Positions 1-11,956 of a stretch of DNA of 64,000 bases are shown here, one piece after another. Position numbers and translations under genes: made by a program. This DNA comes from Euwallacea fornicatus. Taxonomy: Eukaryota > Arthropoda > Insecta > Coleoptera > Curculionidae. The stretch lies in contig NC_089542.1 of the NCBI RefSeq assembly GCF_040115645.1, forward strand, positions 1,612,001 to 1,676,000. Direction: 5' to 3'. The notes under the pieces were generated by a model. That model had not been told where the DNA came from. It worked only from the letters and a program-made list of their open reading frames with translations, and did not search any database. Position 1 is the stretch's first letter. Each line of letters opens with the position of its first letter.

Positions 1-1
1 A

Positions 2-145
2 ATGTGGAATGTTTTGGGTTTAATTGGGTGGTTAGATAACTGGGAAACCTATAAAGGTATCGATTTGGAAGATTTGGGTTATCCATCTTTCACGGTTGCT
101 CGACTAAACAAAATCGAAATTTTGGAGGCTGTGCGGACTGAATAA
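2..145 (+). CDS. Unrecognised 48-codon open frame at left edge, possibly the 3' end of an exon or a transposon relic
   Basis: The frame is open from the window edge to a TAA at 143-145. It encodes a mixed-composition peptide with segments such as GLIGWLDNWETYKGIDLED and LGYPSFTVARLNKIEILEAV. It is rich in W, D, E, L and G and lacks the K/N/F/I bias of chance frames in this AT-rich DNA, so it looks coding. The ATG at position 2 may not be a true start, because the frame could continue to the left. I do not recognise a domain. It could be the last exon of a host gene or the tail of a transposon protein. No neighbouring exon is visible to the right. Confidence 0.25.
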   Translation: MWNVLGLIGWLDNWETYKGIDLEDLGYPSFTVARLNKIEILEAVRTE

Positions 146-1083
146 ATAAGATTGGCTGATGTTAACCCTATTTGTCAAAGTTTTTCTGGAGCCAAATCGC
201 ATTCTTTGAGATGTTGGCCATACATCAACTCCTCCGCGACGCCATAAGCATTATGCCAGAGGAGTCGTAGCACCCAAACACTTTTGAGCTATTTGTTATT
301 CTTTCGGTATTTCCTTTGAAAATGCACGCCACACAGGTATAACACACCTAGCTCGTGTGCCCATTAAAATCTGGAGGGTTCCAGAGTTTGTTAGAAAACC
401 GCGATTACGGTCCTGCTGCTACACAGGCCAGGTCGTCAGTTTAGGACTTCCTTAAATCGAGGGAAAAAACAATAGTGCACATATATAATTTTCTCAAATG
501 TGGTGAAAAGTTGCACGACCGGTTCTAGGGGCGTTTGGTGATTCCACCAGCGGAGGGACATCGGAGAGCGCTGCACCGTTTAGAAAACTAGCTGAGTATT
601 GGACGTCATAGGAAGAAGACTACGACCTAATATACGTAGCGTTCAAAGCGTTATTTTATTAATTTACGTGTAGTTTAACGTTGTGTTTGCATTTAATATT
701 TTTTTAACATTTTTTTAAATAGTAAATTTACTTTGACATCACAATCAGAACTACATAATATACCATTAATATTGTTTATTCCATAATATTTATTTATTTA
801 ACTTTAATAATATCAATTCACACCGTTCAGAAATAGGCTTTTTATGTTAAATTAAATTAATATTAAACGTTGACTACACATGCAAGTGATGGCTTACGGA
901 AATCACTAGGAAACACATTCGAACACAAATTATTATATTATAAACACCAAAATCAGCAACACCTGTGGCATTTGCAATAAATATTAATTGATTATTTTGT
1001 AGAAAAAAATTATAGAATTGGCGCAATTGGAAAACAAAGAGGTGTCTTTGCTCTATAGAACTGCGTTTGAGTCTCTCGTGGGC

Positions 1084-1290
1084 TCAAAGTGACGGCATTA
1101 TCAACTTTAGGATTGGATTTAAATCTTTCATCGGATCGACTCTTTTACAATTATTGTCAATATTGTTATGATTTATTATCATATCTGTAAACAGTGTGTA
1201 CGAAACATATTTTTCTGCAAAAAATATATGTGGACAAATTCCGCACGGTCTGGAATCGAACCTGGATATCCGCTTTATACACCGCACTTA
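1084..1290 (-). repeat. tRNA-like SINE fragment (minus strand B-box)
   Basis: Read on the minus strand, 1265-1250 contains GGTTCGATTCC, an exact match to the RNA polymerase III B-box consensus. No clear A-box or cloverleaf lies at the right distance upstream, so it is not an intact tRNA gene. The bases after the B-box resemble those after the B-box near 4453, which suggests diverged copies of one SINE family. The outer limits are approximate. Confidence 0.3.
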
Positions 1291-1809
1291 AAAAACAATC
1301 TCGATGCGATAGAGTCGGGTCCAGTCCCTTGGTCGAACCAACTAGTTTTAATTTGTTTTTCGCTCTCTGGGCATTCACTTATTACTGAGGAAAATAGCAG
1401 GCATTATTGTGTGGAAAGCATTAAAAATTTCGATAAAAATCAACTTGTTTTTAAAAAAATTGATGACTTACTGGTAAGAAACGTGTTGAAATTGACAATA
1501 AAAAAAAAACAATACAATAAAGTAGAACAGAAACGTGAGATTTCTTTGAATTTTCCGAACCCACCAAAAGCCATGCAAACATCTCTATATAGAATTTTCA
1601 AATACCGAGAGATTTCCAAGAACTCGAAACTAATAAGGTCCACACTTGGGACCTCTAAGCAACTTCCCTTAACTTCTCCTTTATTTGATAAGAAAGACCA
1701 GATGGGAAAAGCAATATTACCTTTCTCAACCCTACTATTTAGCGGTGTGAACATCGGGGGAAATAGCAACAATCGTACAGAGTTCTATGCGATATTGAAG
1801 CGCGGCTGA
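1168..1809 (+). CDS. Hypothetical ORF of 213 codons, no recognisable domain; may be chance
   Basis: The frame opens with ATG at 1168 and closes with TGA at 1807-1809. Its length is notable for AT-rich DNA, but the product is rich in K, N, S, I and L, as expected for non-coding frames, and shows no signal peptide, zinc finger or catalytic motif. A minus-strand frame of 110 codons overlaps it. The early part includes the complement of a tRNA-like B-box, so part of the frame is probably a SINE copy. It may be an orphan gene, a decayed transposon or chance. Confidence 0.12.
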   Translation: MIYYHICKQCVRNIFFCKKYMWTNSARSGIEPGYPLYTPHLKNNLDAIESGPVPWSNQLVLICFSLSGHSLITEENSRHYCVESIKNFDKNQLVFKKIDDLLVRNVLKLTIKKKQYNKVEQKREISLNFPNPPKAMQTSLYRIFKYREISKNSKLIRSTLGTSKQLPLTSPLFDKKDQMGKAILPFSTLLFSGVNIGGNSNNRTEFYAILKRG

Positions 1810-4419
1810 TCGTGTATATCACCATGTAGCGACCTCGTTAAATACCTCACACATAATGAAATACGAAAAATGATCAATCATGATCTTGTCATTTGTTTTC
1901 GTGGACCACCTCAATGACCAGAACGTCGCTTAGAGTTCTGGCAATGGTTATAAGATGAGAACCTTCCAATAGTGGCAGTACGGAAAGACTCTATCACACT
2001 GAATGTAGACGAATCACAAGAATATTCTCTTATTTGTCTCAGAGGGCATGCACCAGCTTTCTTACCGAAAATTCTTGGAACCTCATAGAACTCGCGACCA
2101 CAGACGAACAAGGATTGTCCATCTTTCAACTAACCAACTTGCAGAGTAACACCTCTACGACCAAAACCTCTATTACAAGACACAGGACTCGGATTACAAA
2201 CCTAAAGGGTTGTAAGCAGGTAGTGAGGTGAAGCATGAGTTTTGGTAATTGAACACAGAGAAACACAATTTAAAGTGTACAACTATACCATAGCTCAAGA
2301 TAATTTCTTAACATCGTCGGTATGCTAAAGAAGGCGGCAAAGTCCGAAATTTTACATTTTTTAGTTTGTAAAGCCCATGTACCTTAAATTCAATATTATC
2401 TATCAGGGAAAAATGGACAACTAAAAATTCAGTAAAAATGCCTATAATTTAAAATTCCATACTGACCAAGTCCTTTCTGTAAAAATATATACCGGAGGAA
2501 ATGACCAAGTCCGGTTAGTCATTTCTCCTGTGAGTATTTTATCTGTATCGGACTTGATTCACTTTATTGACCTGCAAGAACTTAGTATATGTATACTATG
2601 AAATGCAACTGGAGATGAAGGGATGAGAAAAAATAGAATGGGTGAAAATCAAACAATTAAGATACGAAAAAAGAGATAGAATTTTGTAGTGTTCCGATAG
2701 AACTCTGATGACGAGTATAAAATGTTTAAAGTGAAAATTTAAAAAAAGTGGGCCCGGCAATATTCCAAAAGAACGGGAGTTATACAGAACCATTACCTGT
2801 ATCAACTAAGAAGGAAAACGACTTAATTAAGCATTGTGGCACTGAGGTAATTCCGGTCGAACACCATGGTTGGTACCTAATATTACCAAGTGACAATCCC
2901 TTGATTGACAAGTGTCCAGAACTCTCACAGGGTTGAATACAGCGGTGAAGATCAAGAATTTGAAACTAGTTAATAGTGTTTATTTTAAGTGTAATATTTT
3001 GTAATGTTGAAACATACTGCAAAATTTATTCATAAAAATCATTATAAACTAACCTGATGTACATTGCTTGATATTATAATCATAATTATTAAGATATTAT
3101 TAATTCAAAACTGCTATTGGTGGACTCGGTCACCTTCTCTTGTATTCCGACGATATGGAGAAGGCCGGAGTCCGCCGGATATTAAGAAAAAATGAGGAGG
3201 ATAACGTCAAAGCTTTTACAGAGTGATACTTTAACTGCTCAAATTCCGTCCTGCCACAATTTTCCCTCTATCCCTTTCGCCATCACAGAGCCAACAGGGA
3301 TTTAATCAGACAACTGGCCATTAGATCCAACTTATAATTGCGCAACGTCACACCCCACTTCAATTAGGCAAAGTGTCAGAAATGCACGTAACAGGGCACC
3401 GTTAAACTTGAGTGCGCACGTTGAAACTTTAAATGTTGAGGTTGAGTTACAACTTTGGAAGTTTCCATCTTGGGTCTTACGTAAAGTCCAATAACGGTTA
3501 AAATATTCGTTGGCTCATTAATAAATTAGCGTGAGATACAAATATATCATGTACTAGGGATTTTTGGTATATTCGTGATGCGGGATGAATGGTATTATTA
3601 TGTTGATGCCGGCGAGGATGATTGCCCATCAGTACGGATCCGTAATGGTGGCTTATTGCTGCGGATTACATCTGCGAAAACTCTAGCGCACGTTATTCTG
3701 TATAAAACACCTGGTGGATAGTTCCAAAAGCAATCACACTAACTTCGTCTTCAGACCCTTTTCGCACAGCTCCGCACAATATAATTCCGAGATGATTCCT
3801 AGGACCGGATATTAATATTCTGATAACAAAACGTTGACTCATGTTGCGGCCAAGTTAACGAGAAATTGCAACTGCACCGTATTTGATGTACTCGGGCAGA
3901 TGTTGCCGAAATGAAACTTCGGGTTTAGACGACGCGGATTACACGTCGAGCTTTTATTGGAGTTGGGGTGACTGCTTTGGGTGTTTCCAAAATCGGCTCC
4001 TCTTCTATGAGCCTTAGGAATTATGGATTTTATGTGCTGAAGATTCAAACGGCAACAGCAGCACCAATAGCAATATAAACTATAAATTCTACCATAATAC
4101 TGCCTTAATAATTCCTGGAATTCTGTATTAAATTCCCAACTTTTTCACCCCTACTACTAAATTTGTTCTTTGACTGGTTATTGACTTCATATTAAGTCCT
4201 CAGTGACTATAACAATCAAGTTACTTCCGAGCAATTAACTCCTGTATACCTTTTCCCAATAAAGCCTTTGTTTTCCCGAATAATGTTATCAGCTGTCTGC
4301 TTCAGGCCCAACTTCACTCCGAAATTTGAGGTTGACAAGTTAAAATATAACCTAAGGGATACCTTCTTTATTAAATGGCGTTTCGTCCTCATATGACTAG
4401 AGAGATACTTGACTAGTTT

Positions 4420-4505
4420 CGAGACCACTGTGTGAATTGTCAGACGTTCAGATCCAGGGTTGGATTCCCGGACGGGATATACTTTTTGTTTGCCCAAACA
4501 CTGTG
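4420..4505 (+). repeat. tRNA-like SINE fragment (plus strand B-box)
   Basis: At 4453-4471 the plus strand reads CCAGGGTTGGATTCCCGG, a B-box-like stem and loop of tRNA type, followed by a T-rich tail ending near CACTGT. The same order (B-box, T-rich tail, CACTGT) occurs near 1200-1265 on the other strand. No acceptor stem or A-box is convincing. Limits are approximate. Confidence 0.25.
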
Positions 4506-4634
4506 CGACATTACGACAAACACCTTATACCGCATGATGGATGACACATGGCGTGACGAAAAATGATAGGTGACAGGTAGCGTAGCTGATAACAGGTGAC
4601 ACGCGAATGCACCTACGCCGTCCTCGAGAATATA

Positions 4635-4973
4635 CACTTATGGAGAAAAGTTTGGAAACCTCGGTAAAAATGCTGGTAAATGGAAATTATACATTTAATA
4701 AATCGAGAATATCACCAATAAACATTTTTCAATTATGCATTGCTTAGTTACAAGCACGAAAATTATAATACGTACAACATGTTTGTTTATTGCTAAGGGA
4801 CAATAAACAATTAAAAAACCTGCACTTTTATCGCAGGACAAAAGTCTCAGAACGTTACTTTACTTCAGTAATATTTAAAAAATATTTATTGGTAATATTC
4901 TCAAGATTATTAAATGAACAATTACCATTTACCAACGTCTTTACCGGAGTTTCCAAACTGTTGTCCACAAGTG
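4635..4973. mobile_element. Foldback MITE with about 160-base inverted arms, Tc1/mariner type
   Basis: The element is flanked by TA (4633-4634 and 4974-4975). The left end CACTTATGGAGAAAAGTTTG matches the reverse complement of the right end, CACTTGTGGACAACAGTTTG. The match continues inward through a block containing CTGGTAAATGG and AGAATATCACCAATAAA (left), compared with TTGGTAAATGG and AGAATATTACCAATAAA (right, reversed). Almost the whole 339 bases are therefore two arms of one palindrome. It has no coding capacity. The terminal style (ends with a 'GTTTGGAAAC' core) is that of non-autonomous Tc1-like elements. Confidence 0.8.
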
Positions 4974-4975
4974 TA

Positions 4976-7900
4976 AATACGCTTGACACGGACATTTTCG
5001 ATAATTAGTTTTACTGACCAGACGGTGACCACTATATGCTACACAACCGACGTAGTACCTAACGTAGAAGGGTTTCGAATGCTCCAATTTCACGTCGTAT
5101 CACTTTTCAAAGTCATAGTTTTGTGGAGTATGTTAAGGACTTTGTTTAGTTCGGGTTTATCAATTTATTCGCACGTTCTAGCCCTTAAGTTACGCTCCCT
5201 GTATATCGGTTCTTACTTTAGAGGATTCTCAGCCAAGGGCGGGGCATTACGCTATTTTTCAATGGCAGCTTTCGAAACTGCGTTATTATCGAGATCTGTA
5301 ATTCGTCGCGTCTGCAATCACTCCAATAAAAGTGACTAGAATAGCATTAACCCAAAGATTACGCTCCGCAACATTACGCTCAAGGTTAGCCTATAATGGT
5401 CTCTGATAGAAGTACGCCACTGCAGAGAAGTCCTCGATTTTAGTATTTAAAGGGCGAACGAACTACTCTTTGGGGTGCTTTTCTCGTCATGCATCTGATG
5501 TCGCAAGTTTAACTCGCAAGACACTCATCATCGCGAACTCGTGATTAATACTTGGGCCGTTTTTTTTTTTATAAATAAGTGATATTGCGATGGAGTCCAT
5601 TTTTGCAAACTAACTTCGTGTTTTCGTGGTTTCGTTAATCGAAGGAACCGTGACAGAGCGCTTTCCACGTTTTGGCACGTGTCGATCTTCTACATTTCCC
5701 GAAATTTGACGGAGCTTTTCCTACTTGGAAAGAGGACACTTCGATCTAAAAATGAATTGTCACTTGGCTAATAAAGCTGTGCATTTAATTCGCCAACGTG
5801 ACAACGTTATCTTCGCCCCTTTTTGATCTCTCACATCAAGCTCGACAATGCGCTCGAATTGTAAACATTTTCGAGTGGCGACCGCTTTATCAAAAAGGTG
5901 CACTCCACCAGCCCGGAAATCTCTTTCCCTTTTGTGTCCCAGCAGGGTTTTTAGGGCGAATATCATCTCGACGCTGCAAGAAGATTACGACCGTCCCCAC
6001 CACATTTCGCACAGATCTAGCCGGAATTTGTCTAGGGCTGATGTATTTGTGATTCAAAACTTGTCCTTTTCGAATGGGGTTTGTGTTTTAATAAATATTA
6101 TATTGAAACAAGAAAATTTATCAAACCGACGGAGGTTTTCTTGATCTTTCCGTCGCAACCGAAAATTTCAACTGCAAATGACTAAATAGACCTGCATGGA
6201 CAATTTTCCAATAGATTCTGACAAAAAGACGCTCAACAACTTCTAATCATTAAAATTCCGTTTGGAACCCGGAAAAAGTTCTTTCTCATTTGAATATTTA
6301 ATTCTCCCATAAATATTCAGTCCGAGTGGTATTTTTACATCCCACTAGCTCGTCAAAACGGTTTTTCTATCTAAGCTGAATCATTTCAATATTTCTGCAG
6401 AAGAGCAAAAACATGAAATATATGTATATTCCACTACGGTATCAGGCGTGAAAGGTCATTAGTCAAAACAAAGACTTTCTAGAACTGACCTAACGGTCCC
6501 GTTTCAGTGGCTCACCCAATATCTCGTTTCTGGCTGTTAACCGGAAAATGGAAAAAAGACCAAAGATTTAAATCGGCTGAAAAGTTTATGGTATGTGTAA
6601 AGAGGGAACATCGGGCTTGCCAGCCAGAAACTAGCTGATAGATGCTGCAATTGAGGCACCTACTTTCACGAAATGTCTACAATATTTTTCGTGTTTTAAA
6701 ATCTGCCCAAACATACCGAATACACCATGAAATATTTCCTCACATCAACACGTCTAACATGCGGTTTATGGAATACTTTTTCTCGGTCACAGAAGCAAAA
6801 AGTCAGTGCGAAGTTTTTGGTGGCGATTCTTAAGTTGCTTTGCTCGGGATAAAGAATTACAACTTTTCAGAGGAAATTTCCTGTAATCTATCCGTTCAGT
6901 TATGAGTGGATGTAAAAGTTTAAGAGCCTTTTTATTTCGAGCTCACAGCTAGAGAGGATGCTGAAATATTTCAGCGTTTACTCAAGGCTGTTTGATCGAA
7001 GTACTTAATTCTAAATTGAACTAGCGAGAACCAGTCTTGGAGCAAGGAATCTTAATCGCTGGAAAACTGGATTTTACGATAAAATTCGTACTCGAGGACG
7101 ATACCAGTCCAGAGAGGTCAGTCACAGGTGAAGAACTATTTCCAAAAACGAACTGTGGCCAACCATATAATGTCCCGGACTGAAAGCCGACTTTCCAGGA
7201 TTCCGGGATAAAGAAACCATTTATCACCCGGAAATGATTAATCGCGCTTGTTACGTCCCGAAAACCGGTTCAGACGAAATTACCTTCGACTTCTTATGAA
7301 GTGTTTTCTGTTTTGGGGCCTCCCTTCTGTCAGGTATTACCTCGTAAGGCCGAAAATTGGGAACGTCTCGTAAATGAAATATGTTGATGGGCAAGTTTTG
7401 GGGTTGAACACTGATAATGACCTTTTATTTTCTACTATCCATCACCACTCCGCAGTTTTTTAAGAGAAACCACTCACTAGTCCTGGCGATAAACGAGGTG
7501 AAACCGAAAAGATTGTTCTTGTAGTGTACGTTTCCCACGTCGAATCGCTCAACATTGCGAAAGTTAGTAATGCGACTAATTCATTAAAAGCAACGCTAAA
7601 TATTCTAACTCTAGCGTTAAAACTCTGAGGAATCCCTTAAAGTCTGCCTCAATGGGCTTTAATATTTAGGCCTTTACTCTTAAAGTCCCTCTGATAATTA
7701 ATTATTGACGTGAAAAACTGCCCTGAGCACATTCCCTATTCTAGGAACTAAAAGAGATCCCCCCCTTGATACAAACGGTTCAATACCGTGAAAATAACCA
7801 CCAACATCGAATTTGAGGCGTCAAAGTTATTGCTTCTTATCTCTCGTTTTTGTCGATTTTAAACCTAACAAAATATCTATTTCATGCTTTAACCAAAACC

Positions 7901-9503
7901 TACCTCCAGATAAGCAAGAAATCGTCAATAGCACCGAACATAATAACCTTCCTGCCGAAAGAAAACAACAAATCTCCTTAAACCTACGGCCAGATCGAGA
8001 CCCTCCCTAAGTATCCAGTTAGGTTTAAACCTGTTGTATCCTCTTCTCCTCTTCCTCCAACGTCTTATCCTCGATCCACTTTGTCCTCCGCTTACATAAT
8101 GGAAGCAATCGTTTAAATCTGGACCCAAGTGCTATTTTTAGCCGCCATGCGGGACAGGTAAAATATAATTCTCCAGAGCCCTTCTGCAGGAAGGTTTGAT
8201 CGAGGACCTTGTTTGAATTTGTAAGGGGGAAGTGTGATTTATGCTTGCCGATCGAGTGTGTGTATGTGTCTTCTTTTCTTTATGAGTCTGGATAAGTCGT
8301 AATGTAAAATTATGAGGGTAATCGTGATGTAAACAAATGGAAAATTATTTGCGTCGCATAAAATTAATTCAGGAATAACACGAGCAAAAGTGTTCTCACT
8401 ATACGATTCTGAGGACGTCAAGTTATCTACCATATTTGCTGCGAACACTGCAGCACCATGGAAGTTATTAACGTCAATTGTATTATTATTAAACTAATGC
8501 GAAACATGAGGATAATGATTATTTAAACAGCTTGAAAACTGCCTATATGAAGTAAGAATTGCATGAATACATTCCAGAAACAAAAGAAATTTGCTTTGTG
8601 CACTATTGTGTGGTGTCCAATTTGGGAATACTGAAAAATACTTTATACAGAAAATGTTTTCTCTGGCGGTTGCCTGCAGGTTCGCACTGTGAAAAATCTC
8701 AACGTCGAAGTTTACTGTTATTGAAATTTATGCAAAATATTAAGATAATATTGATATAAACAATTGGACGGATCAAAAGAAAATACCGAAGATTAGAAAG
8801 TAAAGGGATCAAACAACATTCCGTGGTTTTCTCGATTGTTTTCTCCTCGGGGAGAGAGGGTTAGAGTAATCCCTTTAGAGATTATACCCATGCGGTCAAC
8901 GGAACAAAGATCTTCAAGGAATTATTTAGATCTCTGAAATGGGGCATCAACGAGATTTGGAACAGTCGAATTAATATTTAGGTAATTCGATCTACAAGAT
9001 TCCCCAAGTAGAACCGTATGCTTCTTATCCGAGAACATTATTTCTGGACTTTTGAAAGCTGCAACGTATTGTTTCACACAATTGAGCTTAAAATATAAAC
9101 TTCTGTTTACTTATCGGACTGCAAACAACCTCCAACCTATTGTAACTGGCCGCATTTAATATAATTAAGCCCTGTAGCTTGCCGGACGTCTGGAAGTTCT
9201 ACATTTACCTAGAACATGCACAGTGCATTACTATCCAAACAATGTCGATACGATATAATGCCTTCTATGTGCAAAACTAATCCATTTTGAACCTGGTCTG
9301 AGCAGGAAAATTTCTGCCATCTCTCTCTAATTGCAAGACCAATATCAACCTTCAGGAGGAGATACGTTAATCAGATTTCACGCAATGGTTGGTTTTGTGC
9401 ACTAGAGATCTATAAAACCGTGTAACATGTACCCTATACTCTCCCAACAGGTCAGTGCTATTAAAGTCATTAATGTCAGAATACGTCAGCATTATTGTTT
9501 ATA
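4976..9503. other. Gene-free stretch, with a possible retrotransposon gag relic near 5.7-6.0 kb
   Basis: No conserved host gene is recognisable. Frames of 60-118 codons occur (for example 4983-5339 plus) but have chance-like composition. At 5685-5750 a short frame resembles gag of LTR retrotransposons and is listed separately. The rest appears to be intergenic or intronic AT-rich sequence. Confidence 0.45.
5685..5966 (+). pseudogene. Possible LTR-retrotransposon gag relic
   Basis: From about 5685 the plus strand can be read as DLLHFPKFDGAFPTWKED. This recalls the 'LPKFDG...W' opening found in gag of gypsy, BEL/Pao and related elements. A stop (TAA) follows at once, and the next 200 bases keep scattered Cys, His and Arg codons in changing frames, which might be a decayed zinc-knuckle region. 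No LTRs or pol motifs were found. The call rests on one short match and could be chance. Confidence 0.22.
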
Positions 9504-9505
9504 TA

Positions 9506-9957
9506 CAGGGTTATTCACTCAACCCGTTCATTAAAGGTTTAGTAGGATCTAAAAATGATATAAACTTGAAATTTTGAAATTCAATTAACTTCGACGTGTA
9601 CTATTTTTTTTAAATATTTACAACTTCGTACCACTTCGGGTTTAACCGGAAATAACTGTCAACTTGCTTATTTGAAATGGGGCCGTCCAGCACATCATTT
9701 ATTTTTAGATTCTGCGCAAATTACCTAGAACCTAAAAATAAAATAACAAACTGGAGGTTCCATTTGAAATAAGCAGGTGGACACCTATTTCCGGTTAAAC
9801 CGGAAGTGACTGGAAGTTAAAAGTATTTTGAAAAAATCGTACACGTCGAAGTTAGTTTAATTTCAAATTTTGAAATTTGTATCAGTTTTAGTGTTGTTTT
9901 AGTTTTCAGTGTTTCCTAGTGAAATCTCAATGAACGGGTTAGGTGAACAACCCTTCA
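9506..9957. mobile_element. Foldback MITE with long inverted arms
   Basis: The ends are CAGGGTTATTCACTCAACCC (left) and, reversed, TGAAGGGTTGTTCACCTAACCC (right, shown as two joined blocks TGAAGGGTTG and TTCACCTAACCC). They are flanked by TA at 9504-9505 and 9958-9959. Inside, the arms continue to match: TTTCCGGTTAAACCGGAAGTG near 9800 (read in pieces) pairs with CACTTCGGGTTTAACCGGAA near 9630. TTGAAATTTTGAAATT on the left pairs with AATTTCAAATTTTGAAAT on the right. The two arms are each about 200 bases with a short centre. There is no ORF. Its right TA is shared with the next MITE. Confidence 0.75.
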
Positions 9958-9959
9958 TA

Positions 9960-10199
9960 CAGAGCGTCCGTTTCTGAGAAGAGCTTATCTTTTTGCTCAG
10001 ATTCCTCAGCGACGTAAGTCGCGACCGAGACACTTCACCATTGCAACTTTTTGCTCTTCTACGCCGTAGCGACATCATACTGAATTTTTCAAATTTTAAA
10101 GCTGTTTTTGTGAGGCTACCAACAGCACCAATGCAAACAACTTCGTATCTTTAACGGTTGTCCGTGATCCCCGTAATTGAGTTTCAGAAACGAACGCCC
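9960..10199. mobile_element. Short MITE with about 20-base terminal inverted repeats
   Basis: The left end CAGAGCGTCCGTTTCTGAGA matches the reversed right end GGGCGTTCGTTTCTGAAAC. It is bounded by TA at 9958-9959 and TA at 10200-10201. The 240-base interior has no coding potential. It abuts the preceding foldback MITE directly, using the same TA dinucleotide. Confidence 0.6.
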
Positions 10200-10201
10200 T
10201 A

Positions 10202-11954
10202 CGTCACGACATAAACCATTCCTGAGTATTCGTGATTATTTTGAGATCTTCTCGGTTCCTCCGTCATCCCAACGACCACTGATGTTGAGTCATTACATTT
10301 TTAAGGTCAACCCAAATTTGATTGAGGCTGGATCTGTGGACTCTTGAGTACGCGCAGCGGGTCTCAAACACGCCATAAAGTAGCGTTATTAAATTTTTGA
10401 TCGGCCCTAAGTGCCAATAACTCCGCGCACTGAAAAATGGCCTAAAGGCCTCTGATATTCGCAACACGCCCTTCGGGGTTCGAGAAATGTTTGGGTTTTA
10501 TAATAAGGGCCGTTTCTCTTGCCGAAATTTATTTTCTGTGTGTTTTAGATAGTTTTACTGGCCTGCAACGACCGGGGCGCGAATCTGTCAACAAAATAGG
10601 GTTGGTAGTTTGTTAGCGACCTCTCGTCTCTTCATTTACCTTCGCACTCATATGGTAAATGTAACACATAAAATCAAAATTGGTGTTTTGTCTAAGACCA
10701 TAAACACATTGTGCGCCCATAAATCTTCCGTTCAACTTTTCATTTGAGCAAATATGAAATATCGCCCCGACTGCTCTATCAGAGTGCAGTTTTGAGCTTT
10801 ATTAATGGCTCTGAGCCGATTATTGAGAGGTTTAGAGCGGGTGAAACCAGGAAATTGCGTGGCCATGATCAATAGTTTCCAAAGGCTCGGATGATTGCAG
10901 CTTTAAAAGTGCGTTTTTTAGTTATAATTTCGGTTTAATGAAGCTGTTTGATGCGGATGTTGATGTAGAATAAAAGAATTTTGCGTGGTTTTTGATGATT
11001 AATGGAACAAAACTAAAACTGTAATTTCAACGCAACGTGTCTCGGACAACGAGAAATAACCAAAAAAGACCAAACTAAGATAATATTTAACAATCCTAAA
11101 ATTGGAGGCAGTTAATTATTTAACTTTAAGCAGTTATAACCAAGTACATGCCCAATAAATAGACCACAACCGTACTGCTTTGAGTTATATTTAGAACAAA
11201 CCTAAAGCTAAAATTTCACCCGTTTTCCGTGCGACACATCATACGATTCCAAAATAAGACATAACTGTCCTAAAGCTGATATTAATAACTCAAAAATCAA
11301 CAGGCAATTCTAAGGTACAAAATTTTGAATAAGATTTGATTAATTGAACCAAATACATGAATAACCGACAGGGGTACACAGTCAGGGCTATAAAGTATTA
11401 CTACATGTGGGCGCCTTTCGCATTCTAATCCCCCAACCCCTCAGAGGTACTCGTGCTTACTGGAATGGATTCAAAAAGAGAACAGGAAAAGCATGGGATT
11501 CGTATTATTGCGGATTGGGCAGTAAGAGAACTGACATCTAATAAAAAAATGTTCTCACACGAACAACAGGTTTAGTTCGGGACAAACCGAACATTTTATA
11601 ATAAAAGTCTTTTGGAACAACTTAAACTGTGAAAAGAAAATAAACATCCCTTAACCTCCACTTTAGGACAAGTCAGTTTCTGAAACTTAGTTCGGTCTGA
11701 AAATAGCGGCGCTGAAATTGAGTTATTCTCTTTTGGTGCTCCTTTGTTAACACCTGACATTGTCCCAGCATTTGATATCGCAGTTTACGTTCCAGTTACA
11801 ATCAATGATACATATACATATCAACAGTTTTAACATGGTCAACCGATACTCCGACATGTGCGTAAATGTGGATCTGTTACATCCATTATCTACGGGAAGC
11901 ATCAAAAGCGATTTTTCTCCGCACTTCTATGTAATCAATCCGAACTATTTTGTA
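10202..11954. other. Gene-free stretch
   Basis: I see only short, chance-like frames (for example 10264-10467 minus and 11760-11978 plus), no splice-bounded conserved peptide, and no clear repeat ends. The sequence is AT-rich throughout. Confidence 0.5.
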
Positions 11955-11956
11955 TA

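Larger units (their letters stand above)
146..4632. other. Gene-free AT-rich stretch with two tRNA-like (SINE) fragments and one long unexplained ORF
   Basis: I see no conserved gene here. An ORF of 213 codons (1168-1809, plus) is the longest unexplained frame in the window, but its early part overlaps a tRNA-like B-box on the minus strand (1250-1265) and no domain is recognisable. A second B-box-like sequence lies on the plus strand at about 4453-4471. The remainder is AT-rich and without splice-bounded conserved coding sequence that I could find. Confidence 0.5.

Noticed and set aside
1240..1270. Functional tRNA gene on the minus strand
   Set aside because: The B-box is perfect, but no A-box, acceptor stem or anticodon arm can be built around it.
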